From an uncultured Gammaproteobacteria bacterium (lineage in GTDB: Bacteria > Pseudomonadota > Gammaproteobacteria > Arenicellales > Poriferihabitantaceae), in the NCBI GenBank assembly GCA_937992195.1, contig CALKKV010000008.1:1-64000 (forward strand): DNA of 64,000 bases. Reading direction: 5' to 3'. A program made the translations under genes and the position numbers. The notes below the pieces were generated by a model. The model worked only from the letters and a program-made list of their open reading frames with translations, was not told the origin of the DNA and did not search any database. The first letter of the stretch is position 1, and each line of letters opens with the position of its first letter. This document shows positions 17,176 to 27,200 of this stretch, one piece after another.

Positions 17176-18768
17176 TTAACTATTCATCCACCAGCGTTCA
17201 AGCAGTTTGTAACCGTCAAACTCCCAGTTGCCAGCAACTTGTTCAGGCGCACCGACGTTTCCGTTATGCGCTGAAATATGGTTTGCAAAACTATGTACTA
17301 CGGAACCACAATCATCCCGGCAGATAGCCTGCATTTCGTAGTACATGTCGCGTCGTTTGCTGTCGTCCAGCTCCGCTCTTGCTGCGACTAGCAACTTGTT
17401 GAATTTTTCATTCTGCCAGTAGGTTTCATTCCAGTTCGATTCCGCAGAATACCCCTGGGTGAACATCCAGTCTTCGGTTGGTCGACCACTCCAATAACTT
17501 GCACTCCAGGGATGCTTCAACCAGACATCTGACCAGTAACCATCGTCGGGTACTCGGTTCGGAGTGATTTCAATTCCAGAGCTCTTCGCATGCTCACTGA
17601 ACAAGACAGCAGCATCTACTGCACCCGGATACAAACCATCAGATGCACTGAGTTTTACTTTGAGAGTACTTAAACCGGCTTGCTTCAAATGCCATTTGGC
17701 TTTCTCTGGATCGTACTGCCGCTGTTCCAGTTCAGCATTGAAGAAGCGGTTTGCCGGGGAGATCGGGTGATCGTTACCAACGATTCCATGACCGCCCAAG
17801 ACTTTTTCCAGAATTTCATTTCGATCCATTGATAGCTTTAGCGCCATGCGCACATCATTGTTATCAAATGGCGCAAGATCTGTGCGCATTGGGAAGGTGT
17901 AATGCTGGGTTCCGGTGACATCCAGTACCGTGATATCACCGTTACGTCCTAGCAGCTTGGCGGTGTTTGGATCAACGTCACCGATAACATCCACAGCGCC
18001 CGTAACCAGAGCGTTTTGTCTGGCGGTGGAATCCGCGATGGTCAGTATTTCAGCAGTATCCACAAAGGCGCGATCGTTGAGGTAGAAATTGCCATTCTTC
18101 TTCAATTTAGAAAGTTGACCCGCCTCAAACGAATCGAGCGCATAGGAACCACATCCAACATCATACTCGGTTACCTTACCGTCTTTGGAAGGCAAAATTG
18201 AAAGCGAGCTTGCACTCAAAATTACGGGAAAATCTACACTGGGTGATTTCAGCTTTAGTTTGACTATATAGTCACCGTCTGCGGTGATGCTGGTCACTTC
18301 CTCCATAAACGATTTCATCGCAGAAGCTGAATCTTCACCCTGGTGACGCAGCAGTGAAGCGATAATATCTTCCGAAGTTACAGACTTGCCGTTATGGAAC
18401 TCAACACCTTTGCGTAGCTTGAAAACCCATTCTGATGAATCGGTGCCATGCTCGTATGACTCAGCAAGCATTGGTTGAAGCGATCCGTCGGAAGCCACCT
18501 CGGTTAACTGACTGTGAATAGAATAAAACAGAAAGTTGGTGTGGCCACTGGTCGTTTGGATTGGGTCCAGTGAATCGGTAGTTGAGCCCTGAACCGTGGC
18601 AACTCGAAGATGACCACCAGTCTTTGGTGAAGCGGCGACTGCCTGGGTACTGGTTAATGCCGCCGGTAAGGCGGCGGAGAGCCCTACTAGCCCAGCATGT
18701 TGGAATAGTTCGCGCCGTGAGATTTGGCCTTTTTCAAACAGAGACAACAGTCGTTGTAAGGTATTCAT
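17176..18768 (-). CDS. Family-5 (peptide/opine/nickel type) ABC solute-binding protein, Tat-exported
   Basis: 530 residues, the usual size of DppA/OppA-type binding proteins. The N-terminus has a twin-arginine signal (ISRRELFQHAGLVGLSAAL) ending TQAVA|AS. The mature part begins GGHLRVATVQG and has the typical AESYEHGTDSSEWVFKLRKGVEFHNG stretch split over about 100-130. The ATG at 18768 follows AGGAGG in reverse orientation. No cognate permease or ATPase is nearby, so it is an orphan. It may capture a quaternary amine or dipeptide for the MttB-like enzyme encoded downstream. Confidence 0.87.
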   Translation of the reverse strand: MNTLQRLLSLFEKGQISRRELFQHAGLVGLSAALPAALTSTQAVAASPKTGGHLRVATVQGSTTDSLDPIQTTSGHTNFLFYSIHSQLTEVASDGSLQPMLAESYEHGTDSSEWVFKLRKGVEFHNGKSVTSEDIIASLLRHQGEDSASAMKSFMEEVTSITADGDYIVKLKLKSPSVDFPVILSASSLSILPSKDGKVTEYDVGCGSYALDSFEAGQLSKLKKNGNFYLNDRAFVDTAEILTIADSTARQNALVTGAVDVIGDVDPNTAKLLGRNGDITVLDVTGTQHYTFPMRTDLAPFDNNDVRMALKLSMDRNEILEKVLGGHGIVGNDHPISPANRFFNAELEQRQYDPEKAKWHLKQAGLSTLKVKLSASDGLYPGAVDAAVLFSEHAKSSGIEITPNRVPDDGYWSDVWLKHPWSASYWSGRPTEDWMFTQGYSAESNWNETYWQNEKFNKLLVAARAELDDSKRRDMYYEMQAICRDDCGSVVHSFANHISAHNGNVGAPEQVAGNWEFDGYKLLERWWMNS

Positions 18769-18929
18769 GAATCCTCCTGCGGATCAGCCTTTGTTGTCAG
18801 GGCTTCCTATTTCTAGGTTGCCCCGTTAGTGAAGTGGTGTAAATCTTTAGAGTAAAACCATAGCACGGTGTCGTGCTGATCTCAAAAAATTGGCAGAACA
18901 GGCGTTATTTAATGTACTGCTCGACAAAA

Positions 18930-19325
18930 ACAGGGTTCCGATAAGTCGATATGTGAAGGCATATGACACAGGTGTTTGGAATCAGGCACAGGCGTTCGCG
19001 GGGCAACCGATTTTTCTTCCGCGTGCTCGGAATTAGGTGATATCTCATGCACATGAATACGTAAATGCAGCAATCCTGGATGTGGTCATCGTCATGGGAT
19101 TGATAGCTCGCTATGGACTTTTCAAGAATCTCCAGCGCTTCCAGGGTTGATGCGCCATCGGCTATTTCTCCCGAAGCAAATCCCATAGCTGCCAGTGAGT
19201 TCAACACATCAACGTATCGACAAACTAAGTAGCAACATCAGGGTCATCAGCATATTTATTAAAAACCATTCGCATCGTATCTTTGTATTCATTATTCCAT
19301 GGATCAAATAAATCTCTGCATCTCG
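18930..19325 (-). pseudogene. Decayed TPR-family gene (HMPSHI type)
   Basis: Three frames must be joined to read this protein. From right to left: DLFDPWNNEYKDTMRMVF then NKYADDPDVAT (about 19230-19320); LNSLAAMGFASGEIADG then TLEALEILEKSI (about 19085-19225); and HLRIHVHEISPNSEHAEE then HLCHMPSHIDL (about 18935-19060). This order matches a widespread family of bacterial TPR proteins with PDDPDVAALFAEALM, TLEILxVLExA, HLYIHAVEASPxPExA and HMPSHIY. At least two frameshifts and a stop separate the pieces, so the gene is dead. It fills most of the spacer at 18769-19441. Confidence 0.7.
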
Positions 19326-19441
19326 CTTTCCAGACTCACTACAGAAATAGATCGTCGATCGCTGTCTAGCTCATAGTTGGGAAACATATGGCCTTGTCTC
19401 CAGTGAAAAGTTGATTCAACTTCGCGCGACGTATAAATGCG

Positions 19442-20551
19442 CTAAACGCCAATATCTGCGCTTTTCTCAAACAACAGATGCCCGCTATCAATGCGCCGAA
19501 TCAATTCTTTATTGTCGGATCGTTGTAACCAACAGAATTCGCCGTCTCGCCAAAAGCACTGATCGTCTATCCACACAGAGGCATTAAATATTGACCATGT
19601 AATTTCTCCAGGTGGTGTTTTGCCAGCGGTGTGGAAATGTAAATACCTGGGACTGCCAAAACTGATTGCCCCCCAGGCCTTTAAGTTTTGATCTACATCC
19701 TCGGAGAAAAAGGTCAGAGGATTAATTCCAGCATGCCACGAGTGGATATTTGTCTCGGTTACTCCCAATGCTGTTGAAACATCGGAAACGTAACGCTCAA
19801 TTTTCTTAACCGATTTTTCATCGCCATCCAGCGACGCCAAAACGCCTTCGTGCACTTTTGCGAATACGGTATCGTCAAAGCGAATCGCTTCAGGTCCCAC
19901 CTTTACTCCGGCACTGGGCATCATCCATCTTGACAATGCGACGATGCCGTTGGCGGTGGGACCTGGGACTGGCTTGAACGTTGAAACAGGGAACAGTTTC
20001 ATCGTGAAGTCATCATCGCGCCCTCCCCGAAGACTCGGCCAGTCAAACTCTCCTGAAAGATCCGTCCCCAGCGGGCATTGAATTTTCCAGCGCTTGGCTG
20101 AAGTCAACTCCTGTTCAAGACGACCATGCAATTGAGACATCAGCGTATAAGAAAGCGCGGCGTAAGGTGAATCGAGCAGTGTCATTTTGCGGGCATAATT
20201 AATCGTCACTACGCCATCTCCCATCATGGGAGTAAATCGCAGATAGTCTCCTACCCGACTTAGAAACAAGGTGTGGTCGGCGCCTCCCATTGCTCTTGCC
20301 AAATCCTCTGGAAAATCCTCAGGACGCGAAATGATGGTTGGTCGGATTTGCGTGACCACCGCCTGCTGTCTCGTCAGGTAAGCTTCAATCGCGTTGGAAA
20401 CATCGGCATCATAAAAAAGCTGGCCCTCGGGCTCCAACACCAGTAACACGCGATCACCTGGTCTTACGCCCATACATTCGTCAACTAGATTCCGGATTCC
20501 CTGCAGGCAGTCCTTGGCAAAGCTGTTTGTCTTATTTGAGGGTTTCAGCAT
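19442..20551 (-). CDS. M29 aminopeptidase / NicX-like protein (tentative)
   Basis: 369 residues. Features recalling the M29 metallopeptidase fold, shared by 2,5-dihydroxypyridine dioxygenase NicX, are VRPGDRVLLVLEPEG near the start, CPLGTDLSGEFDW at about 159-171 and a C-terminal His/Asp cluster (H270, H273, H305, H307, D329, D330). The usual H-x-D near the end reads W-I-D-D here, so metal binding may differ. It starts 16 bases after the PhyH gene and is the third gene of an operon with two Fe/2OG oxygenases, which makes a dioxygenase or hydrolase acting on their product plausible. Function not established. Confidence 0.5.
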   Translation of the reverse strand: MLKPSNKTNSFAKDCLQGIRNLVDECMGVRPGDRVLLVLEPEGQLFYDADVSNAIEAYLTRQQAVVTQIRPTIISRPEDFPEDLARAMGGADHTLFLSRVGDYLRFTPMMGDGVVTINYARKMTLLDSPYAALSYTLMSQLHGRLEQELTSAKRWKIQCPLGTDLSGEFDWPSLRGGRDDDFTMKLFPVSTFKPVPGPTANGIVALSRWMMPSAGVKVGPEAIRFDDTVFAKVHEGVLASLDGDEKSVKKIERYVSDVSTALGVTETNIHSWHAGINPLTFFSEDVDQNLKAWGAISFGSPRYLHFHTAGKTPPGEITWSIFNASVWIDDQCFWRDGEFCWLQRSDNKELIRRIDSGHLLFEKSADIGV

Positions 20552-20567
20552 AATTGCAGTGAAAAAA

Positions 20568-21383
20568 TCAGGATGAAGACCACACCAGAGGAAATGATGT
20601 GTGAATCATTTCATCTCCTGGCATCAGATTGACTTCTGCATATGGCGGTGAAGTCTTCCAGGGTCGTGTGGCAAAACGCGCATCGTCACCTAGCCAGCGG
20701 GTGGAAAACCCACGACGTCTCGATTTTAATCCCACTGTTGCAGGGGCGCCATGAATCGTGCGCATATGAAAAACGATACAGTCACCCGGCTGTAAATCCC
20801 AGGACAAAACCTCATAGTGTTCACGGTTTGCATCAATATCAGGAATAGTTTCAAAGCCATCGTGACCGTCCGCGTAGTTGCTATGGTCTACAAACAGCCG
20901 CGGGTAGTAAAGTGTTCCAGTGGCATGAGATCCCGCAATAAACTCAGGGCATGCCGATTGCGGCACCGAATCCAATGGCAGCCAGATGGAACACAATTGA
21001 TTACCATCTACGCCATAGTAGGGCAGGTCATGATGCCAGGGCGTGACTTCGCGAGTTCCTGGCTCTTTTACCAACACATGCTCGTGATAGAGGCGGGCAG
21101 ATTTTGATTGTGTAAGTCTGGCGGCGATTTCTGCAGCAGGGGATTGCATAACGAAATCCCGATACTCATCAATTCGCGACCAGTTGCAGTAGTCATCGTA
21201 AAATCCGCCCGGCTCTCCCTCGGACGTATAATATGAATGACTTGGGCCCGGGTCGGCAAAGTTTTTTTCTAGTCCTGCCGATAGTCGATCCAGCCACGAT
21301 TGCTCAAACAAACCGCGCAGGCAAACCGCGCCTTTTGTTGCAAACTCTTCAATGAGAGACGATGAAACGAGAGAATCGCTCAT
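20568..21383 (-). CDS. Phytanoyl-CoA dioxygenase (PhyH) family oxygenase (2)
   Basis: 271 residues. H117-x-D119 (PWHHDLPYY), distal H211 (TIHGAP) and an Arg cluster (SRRRGFSTRW) that would bind 2-oxoglutarate. The GDCIVFHMRTIHGA strand is typical of PhyH. Overlaps the upstream HalD/BesD-like gene by 4 bases, so translation is coupled. It differs clearly from the PhyH protein at 1360. Substrate unknown. Confidence 0.87.
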   Translation of the reverse strand: MSDSLVSSSLIEEFATKGAVCLRGLFEQSWLDRLSAGLEKNFADPGPSHSYYTSEGEPGGFYDDYCNWSRIDEYRDFVMQSPAAEIAARLTQSKSARLYHEHVLVKEPGTREVTPWHHDLPYYGVDGNQLCSIWLPLDSVPQSACPEFIAGSHATGTLYYPRLFVDHSNYADGHDGFETIPDIDANREHYEVLSWDLQPGDCIVFHMRTIHGAPATVGLKSRRRGFSTRWLGDDARFATRPWKTSPPYAEVNLMPGDEMIHTSFPLVWSSS

Positions 21384-22213
21384 AACGAGGTCGACGTGCC
21401 GACGGATTCTTCACCGGTTCTTCCCCAAAACAATTTCCGAACCGACGCACTGTTTTTCATTTCCGGCTGTTCACTATAGCAAAGCACAGGTACCAGTCTT
21501 GGCTGCTGACCGGAGACGCGCGTGACACGGTGGATCGTTTGCCGCCCGCCAAAGATCAACAAAGTGCCAACGGTGAAGGGAAGTTCATGCACGCCATCTC
21601 GCTCGCCGTTTAAGACGTTCTGAACAATTTGCTTCTCATCGGCGGATCCTCGTATCAATGGAACATACTCAAATGCACCGCCTTCTTCAGGTGCCTGGAG
21701 CATTAGCGTGACGGTGAATTCAGATTCGTCAAAATGCCAACCATGTTCTCCACCCTCGACAAATACATTGACAGAACAGGCGCCCAGAGGGTCGGCGAAG
21801 TGATGCAGCGTCTGTTTTCCAAGGACTATCCTGATAAATTCTTTTAAAGGATCCCAGAGATAGAGAGAGCGTAGTCGCGTATCAGCACCGATTCGATCAT
21901 AGGGTACTGACCCGACAAAAGTATGCTCTTGTTGACGCTCGACCCCGCCTTCCTGATACGAATCATCATCGTCGGTCAGATACGCATTGTGGGTACTTTT
22001 GCAGAAGAAGGCCTGGTGGCTAAATTGATTAACTTCTTTTGCAAGTTGATCCAAAGCTTCTGCTCGAATAAACCCGGGTAGGATACACAGGCCCTTGTCA
22101 AGATACTGTTGTCGACATTCTTTGGTAAACAACAGACCCGCTTCCGAGGTTAACTGATCTAGCGGGTATCGCTCGGTATCTACCAGATTTTGTGCTTGAA
22201 GAGATTGAGACAT
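21380..22213 (-). CDS. HalD/BesD-like Fe(II)/2OG oxygenase with intact HxD
   Basis: 277 residues from the ATG at 22213, preceded by CGGAG. The core HGWHFDESEFTVTLMLQ, then GGAFEY and later TIHRVTRVSG...RLVPVLCYSEQP, is the pattern I associate with the HalD/BesD group, whose best-known members chlorinate free amino acids. In the halogenases the Asp of HxD is Gly; here H160-x-D162 is complete, with H228 and R239. That predicts a hydroxylase, not a halogenase. First gene of an operon with PhyH (2) and the M29-like protein. Confidence 0.72.
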   Translation of the reverse strand: MSQSLQAQNLVDTERYPLDQLTSEAGLLFTKECRQQYLDKGLCILPGFIRAEALDQLAKEVNQFSHQAFFCKSTHNAYLTDDDDSYQEGGVERQQEHTFVGSVPYDRIGADTRLRSLYLWDPLKEFIRIVLGKQTLHHFADPLGACSVNVFVEGGEHGWHFDESEFTVTLMLQAPEEGGAFEYVPLIRGSADEKQIVQNVLNGERDGVHELPFTVGTLLIFGGRQTIHRVTRVSGQQPRLVPVLCYSEQPEMKNSASVRKLFWGRTGEESVGTSTSL

Positions 22214-22344
22214 TCGCCAACTCCGTAAAGGCAATTCGTCATAGTATCCTGTATTCTAAGCAAATCCTAACATTTTCTAGTCGAAAAATTGGGATTAAAG
22301 GGGCAAGAGTTTGAGGCGGAGGAAGGGTGAAGAGGGCGCGATAT

Positions 22345-22569
22345 TTATCCAATTAACCTGAAATCAAACCGAATATCAAACCACATATAAATACTACAAA
22401 TCACTAACCCTATCCCCCAGGTCCACATCCACAATTGTTTGCCTCGCCATCCAAACCAAATCAAGGCGATAGCAATGAATAAGCCAATAACTGCAGTGAA
22501 CAGCAGCATATCGTTGCTGGCGTTTTTCGCTAGCATCTCAGCCGGAATCTCACCTTCTCTATATCGCAT
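22345..22569 (-). CDS. Small two-helix membrane protein
   Basis: 74 residues with two hydrophobic segments (about 20-40, LLFTAVIGLFIAIALIWFGW, and 46-64) and a charged N-terminus. ATG start 8 bases after the stop of Rieske (3), so it is co-transcribed with it. No family recognised. It could be a small membrane partner or electron-transfer anchor for the oxygenase; that is speculation. Confidence 0.6.
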   Translation of the reverse strand: MRYREGEIPAEMLAKNASNDMLLFTAVIGLFIAIALIWFGWRGKQLWMWTWGIGLVICSIYMWFDIRFDFRLIG

Positions 22570-22577
22570 AGTTAGTT

Positions 22578-23705
22578 CTATCCAAGATCTATATCGCTAC
22601 CAAGTCGGCTCGCCATATAGCGATACATATCAACAATGGGGCCTTCGAGGTGTTCATTGGAAAACGGGCCAGGGACGAAGTAATGCGACTGCAGACCTTT
22701 TTGCATTGCTTCGAGTTTGACTTTGTCTTCCGCGTTGACCAGATTCATAAAGTCTCTTTGATCTTTAGTGATGCCTTCTGATTGCGGTAAAGAAGACATG
22801 CCCCAACGAACGTTAACGGCATTGTTTGTTTTCGGACTAAGGCACAGGTAGATTAAAATGTTTGGCGCTGCTGCAGCGACCAGATTTGGAAACACACCAA
22901 ACATAAAGGAGCAACGTTTTTCTTTTTCAGTCAGGTTGGGCGGAAATGGTCCACGTTCCGGGTAGTTGGGGTCATAGTAAGAATAGTAGGCATTAAATTG
23001 TCCGTCTGACGGAACGTATTCGCATAACCCGCTGGGTGTCAGCGGATTTAACGTGGTTGGATGTGTTGCATCCAGATGGTAGCCTTCCATAAAATTTTCA
23101 GCCAGACATTTCCAGTTGGTTTCCCAACTGGTTTGTTCTGTGAAACCATGCGCTCTATCTGCGACGTCATAGTTTTCAAGGTAGGGCATCAAGCTGCTTA
23201 ATCGAGGAGCGAGCGGGTCGGCATTTCCATCCAGATTGACAAATAAAAAGCCGAGCCAAATTTCAGTTTTGAAAGAGGGCAGTTTGCAGCTGGATTGATC
23301 AAACGCTTTGACCTTCGACATAAGTGGTGCGGCGACAAGCTCGCCATCTAAATCATAAGTCCACGCGTGATAATTACAAGTAAAACGGGAGCGGTTGCCG
23401 TGGCCGCTTGCTACGATGTTTCCCCGATGTCGGCAAACGTTCGACAACACACGAATCTGGTCATCTTTTCCGCGCGTGACCAATAGCGGTTCACCTACTA
23501 ATTCAGTGGTGTAGAAGTCGCCGGCTTGCTTGAGTTCATCAGCGCGGCCGAGACATACCCAGTCGCGACGAAACACGTGATCCGACTCAAGCTGTAAAAA
23601 ATCATCCGAGGTGTAATAACTTGCAGGCATCACCTTTACTTTCTCGAAAGGCAATGATTTTCTTGTGGTTAGATTCTCTCGAATATTAGTGACTACCTTA
23701 TTCAT
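22578..23705 (-). CDS. Rieske non-haem iron oxygenase, alpha subunit (3)
   Basis: 375 residues from the ATG at 23705. Rieske ligands C91-x-H93 ... C110-x2-H113 (CRHRG, CNYHAW). Iron-site segment NWKCLAENFMEGYHLDATH gives H210 and H215, with Glu (E207) at the bridging position as in the other two. The C-terminal part is standard for the alpha subunit. No beta subunit, ferredoxin or reductase is nearby, so it probably uses an unlinked reductase, as single-component-type quaternary-amine oxygenases do. Confidence 0.87.
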   Translation of the reverse strand: MNKVVTNIRENLTTRKSLPFEKVKVMPASYYTSDDFLQLESDHVFRRDWVCLGRADELKQAGDFYTTELVGEPLLVTRGKDDQIRVLSNVCRHRGNIVASGHGNRSRFTCNYHAWTYDLDGELVAAPLMSKVKAFDQSSCKLPSFKTEIWLGFLFVNLDGNADPLAPRLSSLMPYLENYDVADRAHGFTEQTSWETNWKCLAENFMEGYHLDATHPTTLNPLTPSGLCEYVPSDGQFNAYYSYYDPNYPERGPFPPNLTEKEKRCSFMFGVFPNLVAAAAPNILIYLCLSPKTNNAVNVRWGMSSLPQSEGITKDQRDFMNLVNAEDKVKLEAMQKGLQSHYFVPGPFSNEHLEGPIVDMYRYMASRLGSDIDLG

Positions 23706-24298
23706 GTTAAGTACGGAACAATTCTTTCGATAAAAGCTTTCAATTATATTCGTACCCGTTCTTACATTAGATGCGCGGAGCGCGTTACCAAGTCTTCTAA
23801 AATACACTAAATTTAGAGTTGAATGAAACTGTTTAGAGGAGTGTTTTATCTATAATGCTTGATCTGCGAAGGCCAGATAACCGTTTCCGGTGGAAGGGAT
23901 TGAATGCCCGCATGCACCCGGCAGCAAATATTTTGGCTTTTCCAGAGCTGATTATGTCTGGTTAAAACGTATGCGATGATTTGCACCGACATACTGAGTC
24001 CGTTGATGTGGACAACGATCACCTTTTTGCTGGAGATATGATTGTCGTCGATCTCTTGAAATCGGTGGATTAAAAAGTAATGACCGCAGGCGTTTGCTAT
24101 TTGTGCATTCACCCAAGTTTGACAAGCGGGATAGCGATCTTCTGATTGGAATACAGAAATTTAATTATTAGCGGTTAGAATTTTATATATACTAAACTGC
24201 AAAACGCCTCAGGGCTAATGAAATAAGGATAGGCTTTCATCTCACTGACTAAGTTCGCAACGAGATCGTAGCTCGACCTAAAATTTGTATTGACCTAA
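23706..24298. other. Gene-free stretch with an unassigned short frame
   Basis: On the minus strand, about 23846-24160, a frame reads protein-like (RYPACQTWVNAQIANACGHY ... SSKKVIVVHINGLSMSVQII), starting at a GTG at 24112. I recognise no family and see no ribosome-binding site. It may be the 3' fragment of a decayed gene. The right end must hold the promoter of the gene at 24299. Confidence 0.35.
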
Positions 24299-27200
24299 AT
24301 GATTCCTAGTACAGCCGCTCAAAAATTAAGTTTGACTGTTGCAGTCATTTTATATCTGCTTACTCACCCAAACAGTTATGCAGCAGAGTATCCGCCTAAT
24401 ATTGATTATGGACAGCAAGGTGATTTTATTGCAAAACGTGGTGTTGATCGCGGCAGAACTGCCATTCTTGCGCCGATTGGCCCAATCTTATTAAACCTCC
24501 CTGAGTCACCTGGCTCGTCGGCAAAAAATGTGGATCTTAGTGTCATTGATACTGCCTGGAATCTTGAAGATTTAACCAACCCACAATTAATTGGTCCATT
24601 TAACTGCGACAACAATGGTAATAACTGTACCAATGGTCATGGTATTCATGCGCATGGCGTTTATACCCGTTTTGTCAACGGCAGAGGTTATCTAAGGGGG
24701 AACTTTCGCTATCAAGAAGGTGGGTTTGCATTTTATGATCCATCTCAACCGAGCCTGTCACAACAAATTCGTAGGAGTGAAAATATTGGAAACCAGGTCA
24801 GTCGCGGCTTGGGCTACGGTGCTTTGACATCCCGCTATACAGCGAATGATTACTGGTCATACAACCCTGATCAATTAGATGACCCGCAATTATTAACTTC
24901 GTTTGGCTCGAATATGACACCAGCCGAACAAGCTAAGATAGCTGCTCTGGGTTATGCGAATGAATTGCCCGTATGGCTGGGTAACCATGAATCAGATGTC
25001 TGGGATCACGTGCAATTAACAGGAGTCACCGGCTTCCCGATTTTCTCAGGAAACTTAATGGTGTTTGCATCAGATCAGTTAAACACCGGTATGGCGATTT
25101 ATGATTTATCGAATATGGACAGTAATAATCCCCCTGAATTGTTGTCGATATTCAAGCCAGAGTTGACAGAACCAGGCGGCAGGAACGTTGGTCTTGGAGG
25201 GTATTGGGTTGAGCCTTATGGTGGCAATAAAGTAGCGTTTTTAAACCGCCGAAATTCCTCGCGAGACTATCCAGCCTTCTACATTGTGGATTTCACTGAT
25301 CCACGTGATCCCGAATTAACTTGCGAACTTTATTTTGATCAAGATGAAACCTCGACGCAGGACGGTGACTTTCATACCAATCCGCAGTATGTGAACTTTC
25401 AAGATCAGTATGCCTATGTTGATCACATGAAAATCGATATTGAAGGTTGCGAAACGGCGTATGCTGCAGCGAAAGCCGGCAATCCAAATCATATATTTTC
25501 ATCGAGTGAAATTACCGCATTTACCTTCAAGTTCCCCGATACACATAACTATTGTGATAGCAGCCAGTATTTCCGACCGCTCGGACAGGTTGGTATTTTT
25601 GGGGGGTATGATTTGGGGCCAGAGTATTTCGTTACTTTAGATCGGGCGGTACCAGAAACCGATGTCGGCTATTACACCTGGTATGTAAACCAGCGTACGA
25701 ATCAAGGGGCAAGTTTATCCTCCAGTCATGCTGCAAATGTTTATGGGGTTGATCGTGATTCCAGTTGGCAAGTTGGAGATACACTGCGCGGGCCTGGGGG
25801 AAGCCAGTATCAAATTGTTAGTATAAGTCGAGGTACGGAACAAGCAAACTTCCAGGGGATGTGCTTTTTTGTAACTGACAATGAGCCCGATACCAGAGCG
25901 CCCTATGTGTCCGGACATCGTCCATTGGCGGACCAGACAAACGTTGGTGTTAATACGATGATCCACCTACATATACCGGAAACACTGCGGTCGGAAACCG
26001 TTGCAAATGCGATCAGGTTAATCCGTTTGGATACCAACGTTGAAGTCGCTATTGAGCATCAGTTAAGTCACACTGGCACGATCGCTGTATTTCCAATACA
26101 GGAGCTGGCACTGGATGCGAGCTATCGTGTTGAGGTGTCGGGTATCCAAGACTTTATGGGTAACACTATGTCTCCCTATAGTTTTACTTTTACAACTGGT
26201 GATACCGTCATCGTCACTCCTCCGCCACCAGGGGACGAGCCGGCACCCACATTCACAGGCGTCCCATACTATCCCAACCAGTCGAGTCAGCTCGCGTGTT
26301 CGCCAGAGAGTGTGGCAAATAATTTATGGGCGGTAAATCCAGATAATGATTTGGTTTCGATTGTTAACACCGAGCATGATCCAAATTTCGAATTAAGTGC
26401 CTCATTGAGCAACAACATTAGCAATCAGTACGAGCATCCAAGTAGTATCAGCCGCGTTGGTCAGCGGTATGTCGTTACCTATCGTGACAGTGATGTGGTT
26501 GTTGTTTACAACTCAACTGGTGTGATTCACCGTGTTATTAGGACCGGCTATGGAACGCAACCCATTAGCTCGGTAGCAGATAGTAACTATCTCTATGTCA
26601 GTTTATATCGGAAGGGTGTGGGTCGCAGTAGCACGGGTGACACAAGCCTCGGTCAATTTGGCGAGATACTGAAAATACGGATTAGCGACTATCAAATCGA
26701 GTCAAGATTGGCGGTAGGTCCAACACCAAAAGGCATGGCATTGCGCGGTAATAGGTTACTGGTAACGCGTTTTATTAGTCCAAATACCCACGCAGAGATC
26801 TATGACATAAACACATCAAACTTGAGTCTCACGCGAACTATTCGAATTAATAAGCTCACGGTGCCAGATGATCTTGATCATGGATCAGGAGTTCCCAATT
26901 TTTTGAACTCTATTGCCTTTTCACCTGATGGCACACGCGCATATGTTGCCGCAGTAAAGCAAAATGTTGATAACGCGGAGCTAGATGATGACAACACCGT
27001 TAGGCCGATGGCGGCAATTATTGATTTGGTGAACAACCGGGATTTGAACCAGAATCCCGCTACACCAGTTGGGACACTTGATTACGACAATGCTGCTGAT
27101 CCGCAGTTTTTTAGTTACCTGGTGAATGGTGATCAGGCGGTAGTGTTTCAAGGAAACAATGCGGTGAGAGTGTTTGATGCAGATCAGGGGAGTCAAGCGG

